The notes under the pieces were generated by a model. It had not been told where the DNA came from and did no database searches. It was given only the letters and a program-made list of their open reading frames with translations. Below, in pieces: positions 1 through 5,331 of a stretch of 5,529 bases of DNA (its first letter is position 1; each line of letters opens with the position of its first letter). Origin of the DNA: CAZUZD01 sp964624465. GTDB taxonomy: Bacteria; Planctomycetota; Planctomycetia; Isosphaerales; Isosphaeraceae. The stretch covers positions 1 to 5,529 of the forward strand of contig CAZUZD010000387.1 in NCBI GenBank assembly GCA_964624465.1, read 5' to 3'. The position numbers were made by a program, and so were the translations under genes.

Positions 1-18
1 CGAGTCGAGTCGAGTCGA
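1..18. repeat. (CGAGT)3 short tandem repeat at the window edge
   Basis: Three perfect CGAGT pentamers run from the first base and decay into CGACC. The array may continue to the left of the window, so its true length is unknown. The same GACTCG-type word, on the opposite strand, recurs in degenerate copies after the M24B peptidase gene near 5172-5198. No function can be assigned. Confidence 0.6.
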
Positions 19-49
19 CCGCCCGACCTCGTGAGCGCCTCCGATGACT

Positions 50-80
50 GTCGGATTTCGCTCCGCTCATCCAACCTACG
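50..80 (-). repeat. REP-like palindromic element, copy A (diverged)
   Basis: Read on the minus strand this 31-bp element starts CGTAGG, continues with GGAT, two AGCG words and an ATCCG end. It aligns with the elements at 110-144 and 206-240 at about 24 of 31 positions with one 1-nt gap. All keep the order CGTAGG, GGAT, AGCG, AGCG, ATCCG. The GGAT and ATCC ends can pair, giving the short imperfect stem typical of repetitive extragenic palindromes. Similar words are widespread in intergenic DNA of many bacteria, which is from memory and not checked by a search. It lies head-to-head with copy B across a 29-bp gap. Confidence 0.6.
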
Positions 81-109
81 GGACTGGGCCCGCTGGCGAA
101 TGGGCGTTG

Positions 110-240
110 CGTAGGGCGGATCAGCGCCAGCGTCATCCGCCGCGCCCGCACCGGGGCCCTTGGAATCGACCACGGTGCCGCTCCGGAGCGTGGTATTCGA
201 CCCGTCGCGGCGGATGACGCTGGCGCTGATCCGCCCTACG
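110..240. repeat. REPIN-like element: perfect 35-bp inverted repeat with 61-bp spacer
   Basis: The 35 bases at 110-144 are the exact reverse complement of those at 206-240. Each arm is itself palindromic, with GGCGGAT at one end and ATCCGCC at the other able to form a 7-bp stem. The spacer (145-205) contains a perfect 12-bp palindrome, CGCTCCGGAGCG, at 179-190. It also has a nested ACCACG/CGTGGT pair at 169-174 and 189-194, so the whole 131-bp unit can fold into a long branched hairpin. Two inverted REP units around a short spacer match the layout of REPINs, which are moved by RAYT transposases encoded elsewhere. No transposase is present here. Lying just past the stop of the minus-strand membrane-protein gene, it may also affect 3'-end formation of that mRNA; this is inference. 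Confidence 0.7.
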
Positions 241-270
241 ATTTCGGGACACCCGGGCCTGGGCCGCCGG

Positions 271-954
271 TCAGCGGGGCGGGGCGGGGGCCTCGGACGC
301 GGGCCGGGGGGACGATTCTGTGGCGTCGGGGCCGGCGGTGGGCGTGACCTGCGGCGCGGGGCGGCCGGGGACGCCGCGGGTGTACTGGCTGTAGAACTGC
401 TGGTTGAGCTGCCGGTTCTCGGCGTTGCGGCGGTAGTAGAGCTGCCGATTTTCCTCGGCGTTGAGCTCGCGGATCCCGTCGGTGCGCAGGGGGGGCCGGT
501 AGGCGTAGGCGGCCAGCAGGAACGCACCCATGACCAGGGTCACGCTGTTCAGGGTCGTGCTCCGGGAATGGAGCTGGTCGAACCGCTCCTGCGCGGCCGG
601 CCCGGCGTCGCGGGCGGCGTTGATCGCCGGCGTCAGCACGTTGCCGCAATAGAACATGATCAGGATGCCGGCGACGATCAGCCCCGCCTGGAGCCCGACC
701 ATCGGCCCGCGCAGCTCGGGCACCGCCAGCGGGCCGCAGACCACCGCCGGCAGCGCGATCGCCCCGCAGATCGTCCCCCAGAGGTAGTACCTCGGGAACA
801 GCGCCCGCGCGAACCGCGACGCCGGCTCGGGCTCCAGCACCCGGCCGATCAGCGGCGCCACCCCGAACGACACGAACAGGATGCTGCCGACCCAGGCGGC
901 CATCGCCACCAGGAACACGGCGTCGAAGCAGTGCAGCAGGTTCAGCGCATTCAT
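271..954 (-). CDS. Four-helix membrane protein, DUF4149/TMEM205-like, with a low-complexity C-terminal tail
   Basis: This 227-residue protein has four likely membrane helices, at about residues 8-33, 57-79, 84-105 and 134-152. The first helix and following loop carry the family-like pattern AWVGSILFVSFGVAPLI, then a FPRYY motif at 53-57, as I recall from DUF4149/TMEM205-like proteins. The biochemical function of that family is unknown to me. Residues 153-227 form a hydrophilic tail: first Asn/Gln/Arg/Tyr-rich with an internal duplication (NAEENRQLYY at 165-174 and NAENRQLNQQ at 177-186), then Pro/Ala-rich. Topology is ambiguous because charges are spread over several loops. The ATG at 952-954 sits just before the first hydrophobic helix, so it is the sensible start, although the upstream G-run is a weak ribosome site. 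It lies downstream of the SDR gene on the same strand, with 269 bp between, so co-transcription is uncertain. The fold is clear; the family name is less certain. Confidence 0.75.
   Translation of the reverse strand: MNALNLLHCFDAVFLVAMAAWVGSILFVSFGVAPLIGRVLEPEPASRFARALFPRYYLWGTICGAIALPAVVCGPLAVPELRGPMVGLQAGLIVAGILIMFYCGNVLTPAINAARDAGPAAQERFDQLHSRSTTLNSVTLVMGAFLLAAYAYRPPLRTDGIRELNAEENRQLYYRRNAENRQLNQQFYSQYTRGVPGRPAPQVTPTAGPDATESSPRPASEAPAPPR
406..463 (-). repeat. Imperfect internal duplication in the membrane-protein tail
   Basis: Two near-identical DNA segments, 406-427 and 439-463, differ by a one-codon indel and one internal base. They encode the repeated NAE(E)NRQL motif in the C-terminal tail of the membrane protein. 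The similarity at DNA level points to a local duplication rather than convergence of low-complexity sequence. Confidence 0.6.
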
Positions 955-1073
955 GGCCGGACGGCCCCCCGATCGTGGCGGTGGGAGAGAACCCGATCGA
1001 TCGGATCGCAGGCCCCGACGGCCGCGGCGCCCCCAGGATCATCAGGCAACGCGGCCGGTCGCAACCCGCTGCG

Positions 1074-1102
1074 ATTGAACCGCAACCGTCGGCCGTTGAC
1101 AA
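1074..1102 (-). promoter_or_regulatory. Candidate sigma-70-type promoter for the membrane-protein gene
   Basis: On the minus strand TTGTCA (1097-1102) matches the -35 consensus at 5 of 6 positions. It is followed after 17 bp by TTCAAT (1074-1079), 4 of 6 to the -10 consensus. These are among the few AT-containing words in a very GC-rich gap, and they point at the gene starting at 954. The predicted leader is about 110 nt. Only pattern matching supports it, and promoter consensus in planctomycetes is poorly known. Confidence 0.35.
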
Positions 1103-1160
1103 CACGCCGACCCCCGCCAGGAGCCGCCAACCCCCCGGGCGCCAGGGTGGGGGCCCAGGT

Positions 1161-1182
1161 CCGGCCGCGGCGTCGCGGCCGG
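1161..1182 (-). terminator. GC-rich hairpin past the SDR stop codon, possible terminator
   Basis: CCGGCCGCG at 1161-1169 pairs perfectly with CGCGGCCGG at 1174-1182 around a 4-nt GCGT loop, giving a 9-bp all-GC stem. It begins about 41 bp beyond the SDR stop on the minus strand, a normal place for a terminator. No T-run follows on the minus strand, so it is not a classical intrinsic terminator. It could instead be an RNA-stabilising stem or chance in GC-rich DNA. Confidence 0.35.
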
Positions 1183-1223
1183 CCGAGGGGGAATCAGGAT
1201 CGGCCGGAGCCCCGGGGGGCGGC

Positions 1224-1985
1224 TCAGCTCCGGGCGGGGCGGGGCGGGGCGACGCCGGCGCCCAGGCCGCCGTCGATGCCCCAGACCTGCCCGGTGACCC
1301 AGCCGGCCTCGGCGCCCAGCAGGAACGCGATCACGCTGGCGACGTCGGCCGGCCGGCCGAGGCGGCCCAGCGGGTGCATGGCCTCGCTGAAGGCCCGCGC
1401 CGGCTCCGAGCGGAGCAGGGGTGCGGCCAGCGGGGTCTCGGTCAGCCCCGGCGCCACGGCGTTGACCCGGATGCCCTGGCGGGCGTAGGTGATTGCCGCC
1501 GCGCGCACCAGGCCCTCGATGCCCGCCTTGGCGGCGGCGATCGCCTCGTGATTCTGCAACCCCTGGCCGGCCGCCACCGTGCTCACCAGCACGATCGAGC
1601 CGCCGCTCTGCGTCCGCATCGGCCCCAGCGCCGCTCGGCAGGCGAGGAACGCGGTGGTCAGGTTCGTCTCGATCGTGGCCGCGAACTCCTCGGGGCTGGT
1701 CAGGTGCAGCGGCTTCAACAGGATCGACCCGACGCAGTGCGCCAGGCCGTCGAGCCGGCCAAATTGAGCCACCCCCGCCTCGACGGCCGTCGCCAGGTCC
1801 TCGGGCCGCCGGGCGTCGCCCGGCACCGCCAGTGCGGCCGGTCCCAGCTCGGCGGCCAGGTCCTGCAGGGGCTCGGGCCGGCGCCCGAACAGGACGACCC
1901 GGTCACCGCGCTCGACCAGCCGGCGGGCCAGGTCCGAGCCGATGCCGCCGGCGCCGCCGGTAATCAGGACGCACGCGTCGGCCAT
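1224..1985 (-). CDS. Short-chain dehydrogenase/reductase (FabG-like fold) lacking the catalytic tyrosine
   Basis: This 253-residue protein has the classical SDR length and Rossmann architecture. The cofactor motif TGGAGGIG spans residues 9-16. R35 and R36 after the second strand suggest a preference for NADPH, which is inference. D58 is in the usual adenine-contact region, and N108 is the helix-4 asparagine. S135 lies in VLVSTVAA, K153 in HEAIAAAKAG, and the NAVAPG motif at 175-180 is followed by TPL. The usual NNAG is replaced by HCVG (83-86). The position four before K153, normally the catalytic Tyr of YxxxK, is I149. Standard ketoreductase chemistry is therefore doubtful and the substrate cannot be named. 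The C-terminal GxxWGIDGGLGAG region is typical of the family. The ATG at 1983-1985 places the glycine motif at the expected distance from the N-terminus. The gene is divergent from lipB and has its own promoter candidate at 2049-2076. Confidence 0.9.
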   Translation of the reverse strand: MADACVLITGGAGGIGSDLARRLVERGDRVVLFGRRPEPLQDLAAELGPAALAVPGDARRPEDLATAVEAGVAQFGRLDGLAHCVGSILLKPLHLTSPEEFAATIETNLTTAFLACRAALGPMRTQSGGSIVLVSTVAAGQGLQNHEAIAAAKAGIEGLVRAAAITYARQGIRVNAVAPGLTETPLAAPLLRSEPARAFSEAMHPLGRLGRPADVASVIAFLLGAEAGWVTGQVWGIDGGLGAGVAPPRPARS

Positions 1986-2048
1986 CGTCGCAAACCCCCG
2001 TTCAGATCCCGGCCGGGCGGCCGCACAGAGGGCCCCGGCACCGCCGTC

Positions 2049-2076
2049 GTTGTAGGCCGGCCGCCCGCCCGGTCAA
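2049..2076 (-). promoter_or_regulatory. Candidate sigma-70-type promoter for the SDR gene
   Basis: On the minus strand TTGACC (2071-2076) is 5 of 6 to the -35 consensus. A 16-bp spacer separates it from TACAAC (2049-2054), 4 of 6 to the -10 consensus. Transcription would start near 2042, giving a leader of about 57 nt before the ATG at 1985. The pair stands out in otherwise nearly pure GC sequence, but it is a pattern match only. Confidence 0.45.
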
Positions 2077-2173
2077 GCGGATGGGGGATGCGCACCCCCG
2101 GCGGCGCCCCGCCGATCGCCCTAGGCGAGCCGCGCCAGCCGGGGGTAAAATGGGCCCGGGCGGCCCGATCCGG

Positions 2174-2189
2174 GGGTCGCGAGCGACCC
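2174..2189. promoter_or_regulatory. Inverted repeat in the lipB leader
   Basis: GGGTCGC at 2174-2180 and GCGACCC at 2183-2189 are perfect inverted copies separated by GA. The site lies 67-82 bp before the lipB start. It could be a dimeric regulator's operator or, in RNA, a 6-bp stem with a CGAG loop. Chance is possible at this GC content, and no regulator is encoded in the window. Confidence 0.35.
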
Positions 2190-2255
2190 AGGGACGGCAC
2201 CCGCCACCGGCCTCCGGCGGCGCAGCGCGACGCGAGGGGAGGGCAGAGCGAGATC

Positions 2256-2987
2256 ATGGAGTCCTCCGAACCCGCGCCCCTGCAGGTCTTTCTGCTCGGC
2301 GAAGTCGAGCTGGATGACCTGCTCACCCTCCAGCGCCGGCTGGTCTATGAGTACGGCGAGCGCCCCGGCGGCGCCCTGATCCTCTGCGAGCACCCCCCCG
2401 TCCTCACCGTCGGCCGCACCGGCAGCCGGGCCCACATCCAGGCCGATGACGACGACCTGCGCGGCTGGGGGCTGCGGGCCCGCTGGGTCAACCGGGGGGG
2501 CGGGGTCGTCCTGCACCTGCCCGGCCAGCTGGCCGTGTATGCGGTCCTGCCGCTGGCGCCGCTGGGGCTGGACGTGATCGGGTACGTCAACGGCCTGAAC
2601 CGGGTGCTGATCGATACCCTGGCGGAGTTCGACCTGACGGCCCGGACCCGCCCGGGGTCGCCCGGCGTGTTCCTGGGCGATGAGCGGGTCGGCACGGTGG
2701 GCGTGGCCGTGAGCCGCTGGATCGCCTACCATGGGATGACGCTCAACGTCGGCTCGTTCCTGGCGCCGTTCGGCCTGCTGGTGGAGCCGGGGCCGGGCGG
2801 GGCGCCGGTGCGGCAGACCTCGATGGAATCCCGCCGCCAGCGGCCCGCGCCGATGGCCAAGGTGCGCGAGGCCCTGATCCGCCACTTCGAATCGGTCTTC
2901 GGCCTCGAGCGCCACATCGTCTTTACCGATCACCCGCTGATCCGACGGAAGCCCCCGTCTCATGTCTACGCCCCGAGCCTCCGCTGA
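2256..2987 (+). CDS. lipB: LipB-family octanoyltransferase homologue with altered active site
   Basis: LipB moves an octanoyl group from octanoyl-ACP to a lysine of lipoyl domains (2-oxoacid dehydrogenase E2, GcvH) in the cytoplasm. This 243-residue protein shows the family pattern in order: CEHPPVLTVGR at 44-54, NRGGG at 79-83, HLPGQL at 87-92 (normally HGPGQL), a GDERVGTVG segment at 141-149, YHGMTLNV at 158-165 and QTSM at 187-190. By alignment to E. coli LipB from memory, catalytic Lys135 corresponds to R144 and nucleophile Cys169 of the PCG motif falls at G179 in EPGPGG. The only cysteine in the protein is C44. The start at 2256 is preceded by GGAGG at 2238-2242, a longish 13-nt spacing, and begins just before the homologous region. 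It overlaps lipA, which supports a lipoylation role. It may use different chemistry or have lost transferase activity; family membership itself is clear. Confidence 0.85.
   Translation: MESSEPAPLQVFLLGEVELDDLLTLQRRLVYEYGERPGGALILCEHPPVLTVGRTGSRAHIQADDDDLRGWGLRARWVNRGGGVVLHLPGQLAVYAVLPLAPLGLDVIGYVNGLNRVLIDTLAEFDLTARTRPGSPGVFLGDERVGTVGVAVSRWIAYHGMTLNVGSFLAPFGLLVEPGPGGAPVRQTSMESRRQRPAPMAKVREALIRHFESVFGLERHIVFTDHPLIRRKPPSHVYAPSLR
2947..2951 (+). promoter_or_regulatory. Ribosome-binding site supporting the lipA start inside lipB
   Basis: GGAAG lies 10 nt before the ATG at 2962, within the last codons of lipB. It favours this upstream start for lipA over the later in-frame Met at residue 77, which would leave too short an N-terminal segment before the cluster cysteines. 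It implies translational coupling with lipB. Confidence 0.5.
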
Positions 2988-3993
2988 CGGAGCCGGCCCC
3001 GCCGGACCCCGGTCGCTGCCCCTGCCCAGCCTGCCGATCGTCACCGCCGACGAGGTCGCCTCGGCCTCGGCCTCGGCCTCGGCGGCGCCCGCGGCGGCCC
3101 CCAGATGCGCCACGGCCCCGTCCACCGACGAGGCCCCGCGGCGTCGGCTGCCGGCCTGGCTCAAGCGGCCGATCCCCGAGTCCGGCGGCATGTACGCCAC
3201 CCGCGCCCTGGTCGACGAGCTGAAGCTCGAGACCGTGTGCGAGAGCGCCAAGTGCCCGAACCGCTCGGAGTGCTGGAGCCGCCGCACCGCCACGTTCATG
3301 GTGCTGGGCGAGGTCTGCACCCGCCCCTGCGGCTTCTGCGCCGTCCCTCGCGGCAAGCCCGAGGCCCCGGCCGCCGACGAGCGCGAGCGGCTGGCCGAGG
3401 CCTGCGCCCGCCTGGGCCTGCGGCACGTCGTCATCACCAGCGTGACCCGCGACGACCTCCCCGATGGTGGCGCCGACCACTTCCGCCGCTGCGTCCTGGC
3501 CGTCCGCGCCCGCACCGGCGCCACCGTCGAGGTCCTCACCCCCGACTTCGACGGCGACACCACCGCCCTGGACATCGTGCTCGACTCGGCCCCCGAGGTC
3601 TTCAACCACAACATGGAGACCGTGGCCCGGTTGCAGCGCCACGTGCGCCGCAAGAGCCAGTACGCCGTGAGCCTGGGCGTGCTCGCCCACGTCAAGCGGA
3701 CCCGGCCCGAGATCAAGACGAAGAGCGGCCTGATGCTCGGCCTGGGCGAGACGACCGAGGAGGTGCTGGAGACCCTGGCCGACCTCCGCGCCGTGGGCTG
3801 CGACCTGCTGACCCTGGGCCAGTACCTGCAACCCTCCACCCGGCACCTGCCGGTCGAGCGCTACCTGCCGCCCGAGGAGTTCGACGAGCTGGGCCGGATC
3901 GCCCGCTCGCTCGGCTTCCTCGACGTCGCCAGCGGCCCGTTCGTCCGCTCCAGCTACCACGCCGACGAGATGGCCGGCCACACCCTGGCCTGA
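2962..3993 (+). CDS. lipA: Lipoyl synthase (radical SAM)
   Basis: LipA inserts two sulfur atoms at C6 and C8 of the octanoyl group bound to a lipoyl domain, using S-adenosylmethionine and two 4Fe-4S clusters. The 343-residue product has every expected landmark. The auxiliary cluster cysteines C93, C98 and C104 follow the CX4CX5C pattern. The radical SAM cysteines C119, C123 and C126 follow CX3CX2C, in CTRPCGFC. TATFMVLG lies between them, and VFNHNMETV is at 213-221. The terminal RSSY at 329-332 supplies the serine ligand of the auxiliary cluster. The first 60 or so residues are a low-complexity Ala/Ser/Pro extension, about 25 residues longer than in the E. coli protein, containing an (Ala-Ser)4 run. 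It overlaps lipB by 26 nt in another reading frame, so the two are almost certainly one transcript. The enzyme should be fully functional. Confidence 0.97.
   Translation: MSTPRASADGAGPAGPRSLPLPSLPIVTADEVASASASASAAPAAAPRCATAPSTDEAPRRRLPAWLKRPIPESGGMYATRALVDELKLETVCESAKCPNRSECWSRRTATFMVLGEVCTRPCGFCAVPRGKPEAPAADERERLAEACARLGLRHVVITSVTRDDLPDGGADHFRRCVLAVRARTGATVEVLTPDFDGDTTALDIVLDSAPEVFNHNMETVARLQRHVRRKSQYAVSLGVLAHVKRTRPEIKTKSGLMLGLGETTEEVLETLADLRAVGCDLLTLGQYLQPSTRHLPVERYLPPEEFDELGRIARSLGFLDVASGPFVRSSYHADEMAGHTLA
3058..3081 (+). repeat. (GCCTCG)4 hexanucleotide repeat in lipA
   Basis: Four perfect GCCTCG units lie in frame within the lipA N-terminal extension and encode alternating Ala-Ser at residues 33-40. 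Because the unit is six bases, copy-number change would not shift the frame, so it could vary in length between strains without harm to the enzyme core. Confidence 0.75.
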
Positions 3994-4068
3994 GCCGAGG
4001 CGTCCCGCACCCCCGCCGCCGCCGTCGCTGGCCGGCCGTTCCCCGTCCCGAACCCAGGTGTCCGCTTC

Positions 4069-5169
4069 ATGTCCGATCGCACGACGGCCCGCCGCGAGGC
4101 GCTCCGGTCCCGGCTCGTGGCCGAGCAGTCGGCCGCGGTGCTGATCAGCAGCGTCACCAACGTCGGCTACCTGACCGGCTTCAGCGGCGACAGCTCGACG
4201 TTGCTGCTGACCCCCGACCGGGCCCTGATCGTCTCCGACGGCCGCTACACCGAGCAGCTCCGCCGCGAGTGCCCCGAGGTCGAGGCCGTGATCCGGCCCG
4301 TGGGCCAGACGATGGCCGCCGCCGTGGCCGGGGTCGCCGCCGGGCTCGGACTGGGAAATCTCGCCTTCGAGGCCGCCGCCCTGACCGTCGCCGAGCGCGA
4401 CGCGATCGCCGACGCGGCCCCCACCGTGGCGCTGCGAGGCGTGCAGGGCTGGGTCGAGGCGCTGCGGATGGTCAAGGACGACGGCGAGCTGGCCGCGATC
4501 CGCGAGGCCATCGGCATGGCCGAGCGCGCCTTCGCGCGGCTGCGGCCCGAGATCGCCCCCGGCCGGACCGAGAAGGAGATGGCCGACGACCTGGAGCACC
4601 ACCTCCGGCGCTGCGGGGCCAGCGGCGCGGCCTTCCCGCCCATCATCGCCGCCGGCCGCAACGCCGCCCTGCCGCACGCCCGGCCCTCGGCCTCGGCCCG
4701 GCTCGGCGAGTCCGATCTGCTGCTGATCGACTGGGGCGCGGCCGGCCGGCCATATAAGAGCGACTTGACGCGGATGATAGCGACCGGTAAGGTCTGCGAC
4801 ACGTTCGAGTCGGTCTACCGCGCGGTCCTGGCGGCGCAGGCGCGGGCCATCGCGTTGATCCGCCCCGGTGTCACCGGCCGCGAGCTCGACGCCGAGGCCC
4901 GGGCCGTCCTGGAGGCCGCCGGATTCGGCCCGTACTTCACCCACGGCCTGGGCCACGGCCTCGGGATGGACATCCACGAGGCGCCATTCCTGGGCCGCAT
5001 GCCCGACCTGGAACTGCGGCCCGGCATGGTGGTGACCATCGAGCCCGGCGTCTACCTGCCCGACTGGGGCGGGGTCCGGATCGAGGATGACGTGCTCGTC
5101 ACCCCCGACGGCGCCGAGGTCCTGACCGGCGTGCCCAAGGACCTCGACTCGGTCCGCCTGGGTCCCTGA
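4069..5169 (+). CDS. Xaa-Pro peptidase, family M24B (aminopeptidase P / prolidase type)
   Basis: This is a metal-dependent cytoplasmic peptidase that cleaves the bond between an N-terminal residue and proline, from peptides or dipeptides. The 366-residue length fits the shorter bacterial M24B enzymes. Residues 1-125 form the creatinase-like N-terminal domain, with NVGYLTGFSGD at 31-41 and SDGRYTEQ at 56-63. The rest is the pita-bread catalytic domain. Its five metal ligands are all visible: D221 (IDWGA), D232 (SDLTR), H296 (HGLGHG), E325 (TIEPG) and E339 (RIEDD). Accessory histidines are H203 (PHARP), H292 and H303 (IHEAP). The start is supported by AGGTG at 4056-4060, 8 nt upstream. It follows lipA by 75 bp with no obvious terminator, so it may be read from the lip transcript. 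Sequence alone does not separate aminopeptidase P from prolidase, so no symbol is given. Confidence 0.93.
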   Translation: MSDRTTARREALRSRLVAEQSAAVLISSVTNVGYLTGFSGDSSTLLLTPDRALIVSDGRYTEQLRRECPEVEAVIRPVGQTMAAAVAGVAAGLGLGNLAFEAAALTVAERDAIADAAPTVALRGVQGWVEALRMVKDDGELAAIREAIGMAERAFARLRPEIAPGRTEKEMADDLEHHLRRCGASGAAFPPIIAAGRNAALPHARPSASARLGESDLLLIDWGAAGRPYKSDLTRMIATGKVCDTFESVYRAVLAAQARAIALIRPGVTGRELDAEARAVLEAAGFGPYFTHGLGHGLGMDIHEAPFLGRMPDLELRPGMVVTIEPGVYLPDWGGVRIEDDVLVTPDGAEVLTGVPKDLDSVRLGP

Positions 5170-5171
5170 GC

Positions 5172-5219
5172 GACCCGACTCGAACGGACCCGACTCGACG
5201 CCCCCTGACCCGATTCCGA
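5172..5219 (+). repeat. Degenerate GACCCGACTCGA direct repeats after the peptidase gene
   Basis: GACCCGACTCGA occurs perfectly at 5172-5183 and 5187-5198, with a 15-bp period. A weaker third copy, GACCCGATTCCGA, lies at 5207-5219. The array begins just after the peptidase stop codon and lies in the 162-bp gap before accB. It shares the GACTCGA word with the reverse complement of the repeat at the window start. Function is unknown. Confidence 0.5.
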
Positions 5220-5331
5220 ATCCCTCGCCTCGCGGCGTCTCGCCCGAGCGGGGCCGCGGGGCCACCCCGGTCACCGCCGCCACCGTCTCGCCTACGAACG
5301 ACCCCGCCCGCTAGCCCCGCGGAGCCCCGGC

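Larger units (their letters stand above)
1986..2255. promoter_or_regulatory. Divergent intergenic control region between the SDR and lipB genes
   Basis: This 270-bp region must hold the start signals for both the minus-strand SDR gene and the plus-strand lip genes. It contains a sigma-70-like promoter facing the SDR gene (2049-2076) and an inverted repeat in the lipB leader (2174-2189). A GGGGG/CCCCC pair around a 7-nt centre lies at 2083-2099. No convincing promoter for lipB is visible; a lone TAAAAT at 2146-2151 has no partner -35. No small gene was recognised in it. Confidence 0.55.

Noticed and set aside
1096..1101. Perfect TTGACA on the plus strand as a -35 box
   Set aside because: No -10-like sequence lies 16-18 bp downstream, and no plus-strand gene follows nearby.
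160..1488. Long plus-strand open frame antisense to the membrane-protein gene and part of the SDR gene
   Set aside because: The translation is Arg/Pro/Gly-rich with no recognisable motif and runs through the inverted repeat, while the minus-strand proteins have clear family features.
2146..2151. TAAAAT as a -10 box for lipB
   Set aside because: It is 5 of 6 to consensus, but no acceptable -35 lies at the right distance (AGGCGA at 2123-2128), so it is not annotated as a promoter.
975..2255. Upstream extension of the lipB reading frame
   Set aside because: The frame is open far upstream but the translated part is low-complexity and antisense to the SDR gene; homology to LipB begins just after the ATG at 2256.
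5257..5269. CGGGG/CCCCG hairpin in the gap before accB as a terminator
   Set aside because: The stem is only 5 bp with a 3-nt loop and no T-run; such stems arise easily by chance here.
2923..5283. A very long open frame on the minus strand across lipA, the peptidase gene and the following gap
   Set aside because: It is antisense to genes with complete family motifs, its translation is low-complexity Gly/Ala/Val/Gln-rich, and long empty frames are expected in DNA this rich in GC.
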